A stretch of DNA of 64,000 nucleotides. Source: an unicellular cyanobacterium SU2 (GTDB taxonomy: Bacteria > Cyanobacteriota > Cyanobacteriia > Cyanobacteriales > Microcystaceae). The notes under the pieces are model-generated. The model did not search any database and was not told the origin of the DNA. It was given only the letters and a program-made list of their open reading frames with translations. Every line of letters starts with the position of its first letter. The stretch's first letter is position 1. The stretch covers positions 1 through 64,000 of the forward strand of contig NEED01000069.1 in NCBI GenBank assembly GCA_002110465.1, read 5' to 3'. Shown piece after piece: positions 1 to 8,147 of this stretch. A program made the translations under genes and the position numbers.

Positions 1-125
1 ATTCACTTTTATACTTAGGTTTCCATGAGTTAATTCAAGCTGTCAACCAGATTCAACCATTTTATTCCTCTGCATAAATTGTTTTATTTCTTGTTCTTTA
101 AATTCGGAGAGTGACAGAAGAGGGT
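1..125 (-). other. Unidentified coding-like remnant at window edge
   Basis: Read on the minus strand, this stretch gives a short open segment (LSLSEFKEQEIKQFMQ and a few more residues) ended by a TGA at 43-45, after which the same frame stays open to the window edge. It does not match the DUF29 C-terminus that should follow the neighbouring gene. It may be a separate decayed gene. I do not recognise it. Confidence 0.2.
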
Positions 126-219
126 TATAGTCATTTCAATTAAAAGTGAGACACCTGCTGCTTGTAATAATAGTCTTCATAGCTCAATTTTTGTATCATT
201 CTTATTTGAAATGACTATA
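126..219. mobile_element. 94-bp MITE-like element with 14-bp terminal inverted repeats
   Basis: TATAGTCATTTCAA at 126-139 is the exact reverse complement of 206-219, with 66 bases between them. Both ends begin with TA, as expected for a non-autonomous element of an IS630/Tc1-type transposase that inserts at TA; that family assignment is inference. The element lies at the 3' end of a DUF29 reading frame and supplies its last dozen codons and its stop, so it truncates that gene. No transposase for it is present in the window. Confidence 0.6.
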
Positions 220-479
220 TCTATCTCGTCTGCCCATCCTTTTCCACAGTAGAGTTTTTCAGATGTCCAATATTGATATATTAATAAATGTTTTAAAAGC
301 TGAATGAGGTAACTCTCAGCTTTATTTTTTTGTTCTCGCCCCAAGGCTTCTATCTCCTCAATTAAATGTAGCCAGTCAAGATGTTCTAGATTCTTTTCTT
401 GAAGTTGCTTTAGGGTGATATCTAACCACCTACAGTAATCTTCGTCATACAAGGTTTGAAGATTTATTTGAGATACCAT
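177..479 (-). pseudogene. DUF29-family protein, 3' end replaced by a MITE-like insertion
   Basis: The N-terminal 85 or so residues carry the DUF29 signature: a LYDEDYCRWLD start, the HLDWLHLIEEIEALG helix and the SYLIQLLKHLLIYQYW helix. They align with the intact DUF29 protein encoded at 21751-22212. After ADEID the family sequence stops and about 12 residues (VISNKNDTKIEL) are read from the inverted-repeat element at 126-219. Full family members here are about 150 residues, so one third is missing. The start is placed at ATG 479 rather than further upstream because MVSQINL matches the usual N-terminus. DUF29 proteins are common accessory genes in cyanobacteria and have no established function. 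Confidence 0.7.
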
Positions 480-620
480 AGTATAGTTTAGGGTCAAGTA
501 CAATAGGTTAATTATAAGATTTAATTTAAAAAAATAAAATCATATTATATATATTAGATTTTTCTACTTTAGCAGTGAAAATTTATAGGCTAATGATCAT
601 TTTAAAATAAGGCTATTATT

Positions 621-1832
621 TTACCGCAAAACTGACTGATAAATCTGCAAAAGTTGTTGATAATTAATCTCTGGTGTATATTTTTCAAGATAAACTTGAC
701 GGGCTTGTTGCCCTATTTTGCTCATATCTAAAAGATGATTTCCACACCAATTTAACCGTTCTTGCCAAGATTCAATGTGTTGAGGAACCACTAAAAAACC
801 GGTTTTTCCCTCCTCTACTAACTCGGATAATGCCCCTAAATTTGAGACTAACACCCCTCGACCACAGGCAAAGGCTTCGATGACAACTCGACCAAAGGTT
901 TCATACCATTGAGAAGGAACGATAACGGCGGTAGATTGTTTAATCGCTTCGATAACTTGAGAGGTTGGTTGATGTCCAATAAACGTGACGTTATGAAGCC
1001 CAAATTCTTGACCAAAGGTTTCTAAGCTTTCTCGTTGGGGTCCATCTCCCACTAAGTTGAGTTGCCATTGAGGTTGATTTAATCGTTTCCAGGCCTCAAG
1101 CAACGTCATTACCCCTTTTTCGGGAGAGAGACGACCTAGATAAAGAAATGTTGGTCGTTCGGGTAGGGGGGGAATAGATTGGTTAATCAGGGGATCTCGG
1201 GTAACATTGGGTTTGATATAAAGGCGATCGCGGTTAATCCCCATTTCAATCAATTTTTCTGCCGCAAAGCGACTTGGGGTAATCAATCCATCGATGTCTC
1301 TATCCCATGTCTTGCGCGATCGATTCACGGTAATCATATTCCAAACGGCCAAAGAACCCTCCAGGGAATTACGATAACAACGATGAAGGACACCGCGCCA
1401 AGGATTATGACCGACACAAACTTGACAAATTTGCTCATTACGATAGAGATAGGCGTTAAGACAGCCTAAGCGAAAATTCCTCAAATGTTGGATGGTGGGA
1501 ATTTTCAGGGATTTAGCGGCATGATGGACAGAGGGGGAAAAGAGGGGAAAGAAGTTTTGGACGTGGAGAAGATCGGGTTGTAGGGTTTTCAGTTGCGATC
1601 GCAGGTTTTGGTATTGTTGAGGATTCCAAGCTGTGGTGAAAAACAGTTTCAGTTTATCTACGTAACTAAATTCTTTGATGCGATCGTTATGTTCTTCTAT
1701 TAAGGTAACTTGATGTCCTGCTTGTTTTAATGTGTTAATTTCTGCTTGAGTTGATGCGTCTTCTCCCCCTGCATATTGATAGCGATTATGCAGCATCAAG
1801 ATATGAGGCTTGCGGAAATTAAGTTGAGTCAT
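621..1832 (-). CDS. Glycosyltransferase family 4 (GT-B fold)
   Basis: A 403-residue retaining sugar-nucleotide glycosyltransferase, presumably cytoplasmic and adding a sugar to a surface polysaccharide or lipid-linked intermediate. The N-terminal domain has the AGGED loop (residues 21-25) and a cysteine-rich segment (C124, C136, C139, C152) seen in a subgroup of these enzymes. The C-terminal GT4 domain has YLGRLSPEKG (231-240), a VGDGP loop (261-265) and the E-x7-E nucleotide-sugar motif (E311, E319). The family is clear; the sugar donor and acceptor cannot be told from sequence. It is the outermost recognisable gene of the polysaccharide locus and is transcribed away from the sulfotransferase-like pseudogene upstream of it. 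Confidence 0.85.
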   Translation of the reverse strand: MTQLNFRKPHILMLHNRYQYAGGEDASTQAEINTLKQAGHQVTLIEEHNDRIKEFSYVDKLKLFFTTAWNPQQYQNLRSQLKTLQPDLLHVQNFFPLFSPSVHHAAKSLKIPTIQHLRNFRLGCLNAYLYRNEQICQVCVGHNPWRGVLHRCYRNSLEGSLAVWNMITVNRSRKTWDRDIDGLITPSRFAAEKLIEMGINRDRLYIKPNVTRDPLINQSIPPLPERPTFLYLGRLSPEKGVMTLLEAWKRLNQPQWQLNLVGDGPQRESLETFGQEFGLHNVTFIGHQPTSQVIEAIKQSTAVIVPSQWYETFGRVVIEAFACGRGVLVSNLGALSELVEEGKTGFLVVPQHIESWQERLNWCGNHLLDMSKIGQQARQVYLEKYTPEINYQQLLQIYQSVLR

Positions 1833-1944
1833 ATAAGCTATTTTTATTTATAGTTTATTTATAGCTAAAATTGCCTAAAATAAACGAATTAAGTTAATAA
1901 TTTTTATCAATCTTAAAAAGCTATCTCGTCAACTTCGCTATGAT

Positions 1945-2625
1945 TTGCGTTACGCTGTAATGTTTTACCCTAAGCTATATTTATTTTTAACGCAGTTCGG
2001 CGATCGCCAAGGAATATTAGTCAATGAAGAAACAGAGATAACCATTGAAGGATTTCCCCGTTCAGCTAATACATTTGCTGTCAACGCTTTTCGGTTAGCA
2101 CAAAATAGATCAGTCAATATTGCCCATCATAAACATTCAATTTCTCAGATTTTTATGTCATATCGGTTAGGAATTCCTTTATTAGTCCTGATTCGTAAAC
2201 CTGAAGATGCTATTATTTCATTTATTATCCGAGAAGCTTTAATTTCTATTCCTAAAGCCTTTAAGTATTGGATTTCTTTTCATAACCACATTTGGCAATA
2301 TAGAAACTCATACATTCTTGCAAATTTTGAGGAAATTGTCAATAATCATGGAACAATTATTACTAAAATTAATGATAAGTTCTAGACTAATTTTAACGTC
2401 TTTAATCATACGGAAGATAATGTAAACCGATGTTTTGCTAGTATGGAAAAGTATAGTCAAAAAACATCAGAGAAAGGAATAGTTAATGAAGAGTTAATAC
2501 CTCGTCCTTCTCAAAATAGAAATAAATCAAAAAGCTCTTTAAGGGAAAATATCAATCTTCCAGAATTATCTTTTCTCAAACAACAAGCTAATGAAATTTA
2601 TCACAAGTACAAATTATCCATATAA
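1945..2625 (+). pseudogene. Sulfotransferase-like (P-loop) gene with an in-frame stop
   Basis: The frame reads EGFPRSANTFA (a 5'-PSB-like phosphosulfate-binding loop) and later VLIRKPEDAIISFIIRE, as in a cyanobacterial sulfotransferase-like family of about 225 residues. At 2383-2385 a TAG follows NDKF. The same frame then continues with TNFNVFNHTEDNV and RPSQNRN, which is the expected C-terminal part of the family (recalled members have a glycine at the stop position). No good ATG exists: family-like sequence begins upstream of the TTG at 1945 (RQLRYDLRYAVMFYP), and the only in-frame ATG, at 1960, lies inside it. Both a missing start and an internal stop point to a decayed gene. Confidence 0.7.
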
Positions 2626-2629
2626 AATT

Positions 2630-3541
2630 TTATTTATAGGCTTTCGTTTTTAATTTCAAAAACAACAATAGTGACTCATAAAATCTGGTTACTTTTACTA
2701 AAAACATAATTAAAATAAGCTGTATTTTCTTAGGATAACCTTTGATTTCTTTTTCTTTTATAATGAGTTTTATGATTCTGGGAGACGGTAACAGATAGGC
2801 GATCCAGTTGATTAAATTATCTAAACCTGTTTGAGATTCACTTAAGTTATTAATATCTAATAACCCAGAAGTTTGACGAATAATTTTGCTATGTAGTTGC
2901 TTCCAAGTCACTCTAGCAGGATGGTTAACACAGACAGTATCAACATAAATAACTTGATAACCATGATGAACAACCCGTCTTCCCCATTCGCGATCGCCCC
3001 CCGATTTTAGGGTATCATTAAACTGTCCAACGGTGTCCATAACCGTTTTATAAGTAAATAGGTTAGCTGTTACCCCAAATTGTCGTTCTTTAACATATTT
3101 TTCTTGAGGAAAAGCAGTCACTTTTTCATAGAGTTCAATTAGGGTAGGATGGTTGGAATCTTGAAAAAATAAGTCAATTTTACCCGCTACCAAGCCACAA
3201 TTAGAGGTAGATAATAAAGCGTGAACGCCTTGTTCTAACCAGTCTTTATGGGGAATACAATCAGAATCAGTAAAAGCGAGAATATCTCCTTTAGCTAACG
3301 TAATTCCATTATTACGAGCAATATAAGAACCAGGGGTTAATTCTTGAACTAGGTTAACGTGAGGGAAGTCTTTTTTGATTGATTCTAGACTTTCTGTAGA
3401 GTTATTATCAACGACAATAATTTCGTATTGTTCTTGAGGATAGGTTTGATTTTCTAGGGCGTGCAAACATAATTTTAATCGCTCTAGGTCGTTAAAAACG
3501 GGAATAATAATAGAGACTGATAGAGACTGAGAAGAAGACAC
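2630..3541 (-). CDS. Glycosyltransferase family 2 (GT-A fold)
   Basis: An inverting nucleotide-sugar glycosyltransferase of about 300 residues. The N-terminus has the VSIIIPVFNDLERLKLCL strand-helix, then VVDNNSTES (donor binding), ARNNGI and the metal-binding FTDSDC motif. Later GGDREWGRR resembles the acceptor/catalytic ED-type region. Start choice: GTG at 3541 is preferred over TTG 3577, because a decayed copy of this 5' end at 4352-4425 has an ATG at the position equivalent to this GTG, and the 12 upstream residues are not family-like. It converges on the sulfotransferase-like pseudogene with a 4-base gap. The sugar is unknown; surface polysaccharide assembly is inferred from context. Confidence 0.8.
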   Translation of the reverse strand: MSSSQSLSVSIIIPVFNDLERLKLCLHALENQTYPQEQYEIIVVDNNSTESLESIKKDFPHVNLVQELTPGSYIARNNGITLAKGDILAFTDSDCIPHKDWLEQGVHALLSTSNCGLVAGKIDLFFQDSNHPTLIELYEKVTAFPQEKYVKERQFGVTANLFTYKTVMDTVGQFNDTLKSGGDREWGRRVVHHGYQVIYVDTVCVNHPARVTWKQLHSKIIRQTSGLLDINNLSESQTGLDNLINWIAYLLPSPRIIKLIIKEKEIKGYPKKIQLILIMFLVKVTRFYESLLLFLKLKTKAYK

Positions 3542-3620
3542 AATAATCAAAAAAAAGTGAGCAATTAAAAATACCAATTCTGGTTCAAGATTTCACAAAA
3601 TAGTTTTATCTACCCTTAGC

Positions 3621-3940
3621 CTAAATTTCAGCAAACGTAGAGTTTAAAGGGGTCGGTACATAACTTAAAACATCTAAATACCACCACCACTTTTGCGGTG
3701 AAATATTCTGTTTTTTCGATAATCAGCTAGGTTAATAAAGCGAGAAAGTTCTTGATAAATTACCGTTGCATGGGTGAGCAGTGTTTGATCAGCTTTTGAC
3801 AAAATTGTTTGTTCTTCTGAATTTAATTCTGTCTCTAACTCAGCCAGTTGATCTCTAATACTTAAAAGTTCTAGATGTTCTGCACCACTGACATTAGGAT
3901 ACTCTAAGCTAAGATGATATATATTTAAAAGTTTATTCAT
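3621..3940 (-). pseudogene. Small partner protein of a toxin-antitoxin-like pair, frameshifted at an A-run
   Basis: As sequenced the frame gives 88 residues ending in RKSGGGI. In the next frame directly after the A6 run at 3712-3717 the sequence reads NISPQKWWWYLDVLSY, then VPTPLNSTFAEI and a stop at 3621-3623. That is a convincing native tail: a W-rich segment and a clean stop. One missing A (A7 to A6) joins the two parts into a 106-residue protein. The body is helical and acidic (LLSIRDQLAELETELNSEE). Its start overlaps the stop of the upstream 128-residue gene (ATGA), typical of a translationally coupled pair. The change could be a real mutation, polymerase slippage or a sequencing error. 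I infer an antitoxin-like role from the arrangement only. Confidence 0.6.
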
Positions 3941-4323
3941 ACTAATAAATCCTCTAATTTTCCCAGATAGACAAAAGCCTGATTATTTAAGCAGTTATTT
4001 GGATTTTCAGGAGGAAATGCTGTTTCTAAAATACTATCCATTCCCATCATAACTAGCCAAAGTTTTTCTGAAATTATAGATGTGACAGTTGGATAAAGTA
4101 AAGAGCCATAACGATAGACATAGACGTTTGCTTTAGAATTCATAAGAACTTGATGAATAATGGCTTCATAGATTTCTATGGTAGCATTTCTCTGTAAATG
4201 TCCTAAACGAATACGTTTCATCAAATGAAGATGGGATTTTGCCGGTTTCCATTCTATCTTATTCTGTCTTTTCAAAATCGCTTGAATAATTCTATTTATA
4301 TCCTCTGAATTTATTTCTGTCAT
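3937..4323 (-). CDS. Hypothetical protein, candidate BECR-like RNase toxin of a two-gene module
   Basis: A basic 128-residue protein with no membrane segment. Conserved-looking features are a KRIRLGHL segment (about 41-48), RNATIEIYEAII, a YVYRYGSLLYPTV strand and a C-terminal WLVMMGMDSILETAFPPEN block. The overall layout (a basic/His patch near GHL, then strands, then an aromatic-rich end) recalls small RNases of the Barnase-EndoU-Colicin-RelE (BECR) group, but I cannot name a family with certainty. It overlaps the next gene by four bases. The pair is flanked by two copies of a GT2 5' end, suggesting insertion as a unit. It could equally be an uncharacterised cyanobacterial protein of another kind. 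Confidence 0.5.
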   Translation of the reverse strand: MTEINSEDINRIIQAILKRQNKIEWKPAKSHLHLMKRIRLGHLQRNATIEIYEAIIHQVLMNSKANVYVYRYGSLLYPTVTSIISEKLWLVMMGMDSILETAFPPENPNNCLNNQAFVYLGKLEDLLV

Positions 4324-4351
4324 AATGCTATATTTTCTTTAGAATCGAATA

Positions 4352-4425
4352 AGCTTAATAGCTCTAGGTTGTTAAAAACTAAAAATAGGAATAATGATTG
4401 AGAAGTAAGCATAATTAGCAAAATA
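4352..4425 (-). pseudogene. Remnant of a duplicated GT2 gene 5' end
   Basis: On the minus strand this reads a MLTSQSLFLFL start followed by VFNNLELLSLF, which lines up with SSSQS, then VFNDLERLKLC, of the GT2 gene at 2630-3541. At DNA level the copies share gctctaggt-gttaaaaac, ggaataat and tgagaag. Small internal deletions and insertions have accumulated. The two copies lie in the same orientation on either side of the pair at 3621-4323. Confidence 0.6.
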
Positions 4426-4593
4426 CACGACTTTGTTTAAGGAAAATTTGGTATATTATAATCATGTCAATGTGAGCTAAATAGATTAGCTATACCTTAA
4501 CTTTTCTGATATTTTCTGGTGTTATTGGCAAAAACACTAAACGAATAAGCTTCTGAATTGTATCACTAAAAGTATCACTAAAAAGCTGGTGTC

Positions 4594-4798
4594 ATGGTAA
4601 AAAAAATAAATCAAAATAGATATTTACAATCAACAATAAACTTTATTAGATATGGAAACTTTAATCATAAAATTGTCTTTATCCATATTCCAAAATGTGC
4701 GGGAACATCTATAAGTCATGGGATTAGACAACAATATAATCCACTAGATCTTTATAAAAATACTTTTCATCTGTACGCTTCTAAATCATTTCAATCCT
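4594..4798 (+). pseudogene. N-terminal fragment of a Sulfotransfer_2-like sulfotransferase
   Basis: The first 65 residues include VFIHIPKCAGTSI, the 5'-phosphosulfate-binding loop of membrane-type carbohydrate sulfotransferases (PF03567 group), which use PAPS. Family members are about 200-300 residues long, but the frame ends at 4806 just where transposase-like sequence begins. The remaining domain, including the 3'-phosphate-binding motif, is absent. An insertion followed by deletion probably destroyed the gene. Confidence 0.65.
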
Positions 4799-5023
4799 AT
4801 GAGTGAAATATTAACCGATTATGAATTAATTGTAGACAGTGCAGAACAAGCTATTGAGAGACCTTCAGATTATCAAGAACAAAAAAAATATTATTCGGGT
4901 AAGGAGAAAAGACACACTTGAAAAAGTCAATTCATTGTCTTACCAAAAGCTGAAGATATTATTGATGTAGTAATTGGGAAACCTGGGGCGATGAGTGATA
5001 TTAAAATATGTCGGCAAACTTTT
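4799..5023 (+). mobile_element. Dead fragment of an IS5/DDE_4-type transposase
   Basis: One frame reads MSEILTDYELIVDSAEQ, then ERPSDYQEQKKYYSGKEKRHT, a TGA at 4919-4921, and continues QFIVLPKAEDIIDVVIGKP with GAMSDIKICRQ. This is the central DDE region of IS5-group transposases: the DSxEQ...RP...YYSGKKKxHT block and the following strand. Both ends are missing and the internal stop makes it inactive. The fragment runs up to the stop codon of the next GT4 gene and lies directly on the broken end of the sulfotransferase fragment. Confidence 0.7.
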
Positions 5024-6148
5024 TTAGTTCATCCCTTGTTGTAAAATTTGCCAAAGATTATTAATACTTTTCTCCATTGAAAAATTCTCCCTAATTCGTT
5101 GACGACCTGCTTTTCCCAACTGTCCGGCTAACTGGGTATCAGTCGCAATTTGTATCATATAATTTGCCATACCATCAATATCATTTTCAGGCACTAAAAA
5201 TCCGGTTTCACCATGAAGAATAACATCTTTTATTCCCGCGTGTTGGGTACTCACTACTGGCAAACCTGCCCCACTCGCTTCTAAAATTCCTAGGGGTGTT
5301 CCTTCTGAATCGCCCTCATTAGTTTTTAAGGAATGTTGAATAAAACATCTTGAGTGCTGCATTTTTTTAGCAACCATTTCATGAGAACAAGATCCTAAAA
5401 ATTCTACCGAGCTTTCTATTTTTAAGGCTGTTACTAATTGTTGACAAGCTTCTAATAATATTCCATCCCCAATCATCATGAGTTTAGCATCAGGAACATG
5501 GGATAAAACTTGTTTAAAGGCAAGAATAGATAAATGGGGAGCTTTTTTATCAACAAATCGGCCAACAGTAAGAAAAACAGGAGGATTGTTAGCAGGGTTC
5601 GCCCCACTAAATTGATCTAGATCAATACCATAAGGATTATAGTGTAGTTTATCAGGTGAAACCCCTAAGCTTAATAATTGTTGTTCCATATCGCGGGAGA
5701 CAGCAATAACATCTTTAGCAATATCAAACATCATCTGGTTTTCATACAGTTTTAAAATGTCATGACCATAGGCATCTTTACCATGAAAATGAACTACCAA
5801 AGGAATATTTGTTTTGCGACACACTTCCATCACTTCAACCCCCGTTGTGCCAAATTCAGCCAACACTAGATCTACTTTATTAATTTTTAGAAATCTCTCA
5901 AGGGAAGTATTACCAATTTTAATAATAATTTTTGCCCAAAAATCAGGTAATAAAGAAACACTACGACGGACTAACTCGAATAAAGGATGTATTAACCACT
6001 GATTTTCATTGGTATAGGAAGGGAAAGGTCGTCCATGTAACACCTTAATCGTAGTAGGTAATCGCTCAATATGGGCGCGGATGAAGGTTTGGGTATTTGC
6101 CTGATCATTAGGTTGAATAATACAAATTATTGGGGAAGGATTGGTCAT
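5024..6148 (-). CDS. Glycosyltransferase family 4 (colanic-acid-type)
   Basis: A 374-residue GT-B enzyme. The N-terminal domain has the HFHGKDAY loop (120-127) near the acceptor site. The C-terminal domain has VGRFVDKKAP (195-204), MIGDG (225-229) and NEGDSEGTPLGILEA with E282 and E290 as the E-x7-E pair. The GDSEGTP variant is typical of WcaL/AmsK-like polysaccharide transferases. Linkage and sugar are not predictable. The start ATG at 6148 gives a good N-terminus (SPIICIIQPNDQ, then NTQTFIRAH). It is transcribed divergently from galE, so the two share an approximately 75-base promoter region. Confidence 0.85.
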   Translation of the reverse strand: MTNPSPIICIIQPNDQANTQTFIRAHIERLPTTIKVLHGRPFPSYTNENQWLIHPLFELVRRSVSLLPDFWAKIIIKIGNTSLERFLKINKVDLVLAEFGTTGVEVMEVCRKTNIPLVVHFHGKDAYGHDILKLYENQMMFDIAKDVIAVSRDMEQQLLSLGVSPDKLHYNPYGIDLDQFSGANPANNPPVFLTVGRFVDKKAPHLSILAFKQVLSHVPDAKLMMIGDGILLEACQQLVTALKIESSVEFLGSCSHEMVAKKMQHSRCFIQHSLKTNEGDSEGTPLGILEASGAGLPVVSTQHAGIKDVILHGETGFLVPENDIDGMANYMIQIATDTQLAGQLGKAGRQRIRENFSMEKSINNLWQILQQGMN

Positions 6149-6222
6149 CTTTGATAGATTGGTTAAAGATTTTGGGAATTTTAAGATCGTACCAAGAATT
6201 CAAGAATGAAAGAGGGCTTAAA

Positions 6223-7275
6223 ATGTCATTACAACCGACGATTTTAGTTACGGGGGGAGCGGGATACATCGGCTCTCATACGGTGTTAGCTCTGAAGCAG
6301 AAAGGCTATCATGTCATTGTTTTTGACAATTTGAGCAATGGCCATCGAGAAGTGGTTGAATCTGTTCTTAATGTACCCCTTATCGTCGGAGATATTAGAA
6401 ATAAATCCCTTTTAGAGCAAACTTTTCAACTGTATGATATTTCTGCGGTTGTTCACTTTGCGGCAGATGCCTACGTTGGAGAGTCTGTCACCAATCCTGC
6501 TAAATACTATTCTAATAATGTGATGGGAACTTTGACCTTATTAGAGACGATGGTGGCGGCTAATGTGAAAAACATCGTCTTTTCTTCGACTTGTGCGACC
6601 TATGGCATTCCTAACAGTCTTCCTATTCTAGAAACTCATCCCCAAAACCCCATTAATCCTTATGGGTCAAGTAAACTAATGGTTGAGAGAATTCTACAAG
6701 ATTTTGAGCAAGCTTATGATTTAAAATCGGTTATTTTTCGCTATTTTAATGCAGCAGGGGCTGATCCTAATGGTCAACTGGGAGAAGATCACTTTCCTGA
6801 ACCTCATTTAATTCCTTTGGTGTTATTTACTGCTTTAGGATTGAGAGATTATATTTCTATTTATGGGACAGATTATCCTACCCCAGATGGAACTTGTATT
6901 CGAGACTATATTCATGTTACGGATTTAGCACAGGCGCATCTTTTAGGACTGGAATATTTGTTAGGAGAAAAGACCTCAAATATTTTTAATTTGGGTAATG
7001 GTCAGGGGTTTTCTGTGCGAGAAATTATTGAAACAGCAAAGTTAGTAACTGGTCGGAAAATATTAGTCAAAGAAAGTGAACGTCGTCAGGGAGATCCAGC
7101 AATTTTAGTAGGAAGCAACGAAAAAGCCCAAAAAGTATTGGGATGGACAGTTAAATATAGTCAATTATCTGAGATTATTAATCACGCTTGGCAATGGCAT
7201 AAAATCCGTCATCAACCGATGGTTATGTCTCAAGTTAAGGGGAATCAAACAGTATCAATTAAGTCTTTATGTTAG
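6223..7275 (+). CDS. galE: UDP-glucose 4-epimerase
   Basis: This NAD-dependent short-chain dehydrogenase-fold enzyme interconverts UDP-glucose and UDP-galactose, providing UDP-galactose for polysaccharide synthesis. Of its 350 residues, GGAGYIG (11-17) is the NAD-binding glycine motif, the active site has the S121-S122-T123 strip, and Y147 with K151 forms the catalytic YxxxK. FRYFNAAGADP and RDYIHVTDLAQAH are epimerase-specific blocks. An ATG at 6223 is chosen because it begins directly before the Rossmann strand; the longer upstream reading adds 31 residues without family similarity. It is the only plus-strand biosynthetic gene among the glycosyltransferases. Confidence 0.92.
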   Translation: MSLQPTILVTGGAGYIGSHTVLALKQKGYHVIVFDNLSNGHREVVESVLNVPLIVGDIRNKSLLEQTFQLYDISAVVHFAADAYVGESVTNPAKYYSNNVMGTLTLLETMVAANVKNIVFSSTCATYGIPNSLPILETHPQNPINPYGSSKLMVERILQDFEQAYDLKSVIFRYFNAAGADPNGQLGEDHFPEPHLIPLVLFTALGLRDYISIYGTDYPTPDGTCIRDYIHVTDLAQAHLLGLEYLLGEKTSNIFNLGNGQGFSVREIIETAKLVTGRKILVKESERRQGDPAILVGSNEKAQKVLGWTVKYSQLSEIINHAWQWHKIRHQPMVMSQVKGNQTVSIKSLC

Positions 7276-7276
7276 A

Positions 7277-7309
7277 TAACCAAGTGTCTAAATTTCTCTA
7301 GCTTGGTTA
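7277..7309 (+). terminator. Possible hairpin terminator after galE
   Basis: TAACCAAG (7277-7284) pairs with CTTGGTTA (7302-7309) immediately after the galE stop. The loop is 17 bases and the T-rich stretch lies several bases downstream, so this is a weak candidate. Confidence 0.3.
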
Positions 7310-7417
7310 ATCGCTTGATTTTCTTCAGCAAACCCTAATTAAAGAAAATAAACGAAAGGTTAAACTTTGTGACTCATTTTCTTCAATTTCATCTAGATAA
7401 ATGAGGTTCATAATAAT

Positions 7418-8143
7418 TTAAACTATTTTAATGGCAATCCCTGAAAGTCCAGTAATCATTGTGGGTTTATCAAAATTAGTCGGCGGAGTATCTAGTTTAA
7501 TTAATAGATAAATTAAGGGAAAACAAAAGATTACTAAAAGAATTCGGATTAAGCGTTGTCCCTTAGAAAATACAAGTCTTCTTTTTATCCAAAGACCTAT
7601 CATTTGGGCTAAGGCTGCATCCCATCCTCCCATTGCTTCTATCTCAATTTTTCTAAAGTTTGCTTTTTCTAAATGGCGTTTTAGGGAATAGGGGGTATAG
7701 CGATATTCATCATAAGGAACATCATGTAATGGCCACAAAAAAGGCACGGTAAAAAATAACATTCCGTTCGGTTTTAAGACCCGAAAAATTTCTGTTAAAG
7801 TCTGATTAATATCAGGACAGTGTTCAAATACTTCGGTGGCGATCGCACAATCAATTGAGTTATCTTCTAAGGGAATAGTTACCCCATCCCACTTTAAATC
7901 AGGAGAACGATATTTATTATCAACTAAATCTAGTCCAATATAGCTTGTAACTTGACTAGAATTCTCTAAAATTAAATCTTTGTAGGGCATATAACCGCAT
8001 CCTACATCTAAGAGGGTTCCTGAAAAGTTAGGAATCGCTTTTTTTAAAGCTGTTAAAATCGATGTTCTAATGAAAAATAGATCTATATTTTTTAAGGTTA
8101 ATCTAGGAAAAATATATTGATTTAGATTGGGAATTTGAGACAT
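7418..8143 (-). CDS. Class I SAM-dependent methyltransferase
   Basis: A 241-residue Rossmann-fold methyltransferase. The LLDVGCGYMPYK block (motif I, SAM binding, near residues 44-55) is followed by LDLV (motif II), DCAIATEVFEHCPD (motif IV/post-I) and VLKPNGMLFFTVPF (motif V/VI), as in Methyltransf_11. A hydrophobic stretch (ILLVIFCFPLIYLLI) near the C-terminus suggests membrane association. ATG 8143 is preferred to the ORF start at 8170, since it leaves a 4-base gap from the upstream methyltransferase stop. The substrate is unknown; a sugar or lipid-linked glycan is inferred from the locus. Confidence 0.75.
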   Translation of the reverse strand: MSQIPNLNQYIFPRLTLKNIDLFFIRTSILTALKKAIPNFSGTLLDVGCGYMPYKDLILENSSQVTSYIGLDLVDNKYRSPDLKWDGVTIPLEDNSIDCAIATEVFEHCPDINQTLTEIFRVLKPNGMLFFTVPFLWPLHDVPYDEYRYTPYSLKRHLEKANFRKIEIEAMGGWDAALAQMIGLWIKRRLVFSKGQRLIRILLVIFCFPLIYLLIKLDTPPTNFDKPTMITGLSGIAIKIV

Positions 8144-8147
8144 AATT

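Noticed and set aside
6130-6222. 31-residue N-terminal extension of GalE
   Set aside because: It does not belong to the Rossmann fold and overlaps the divergent promoter and start of the opposite GT4.
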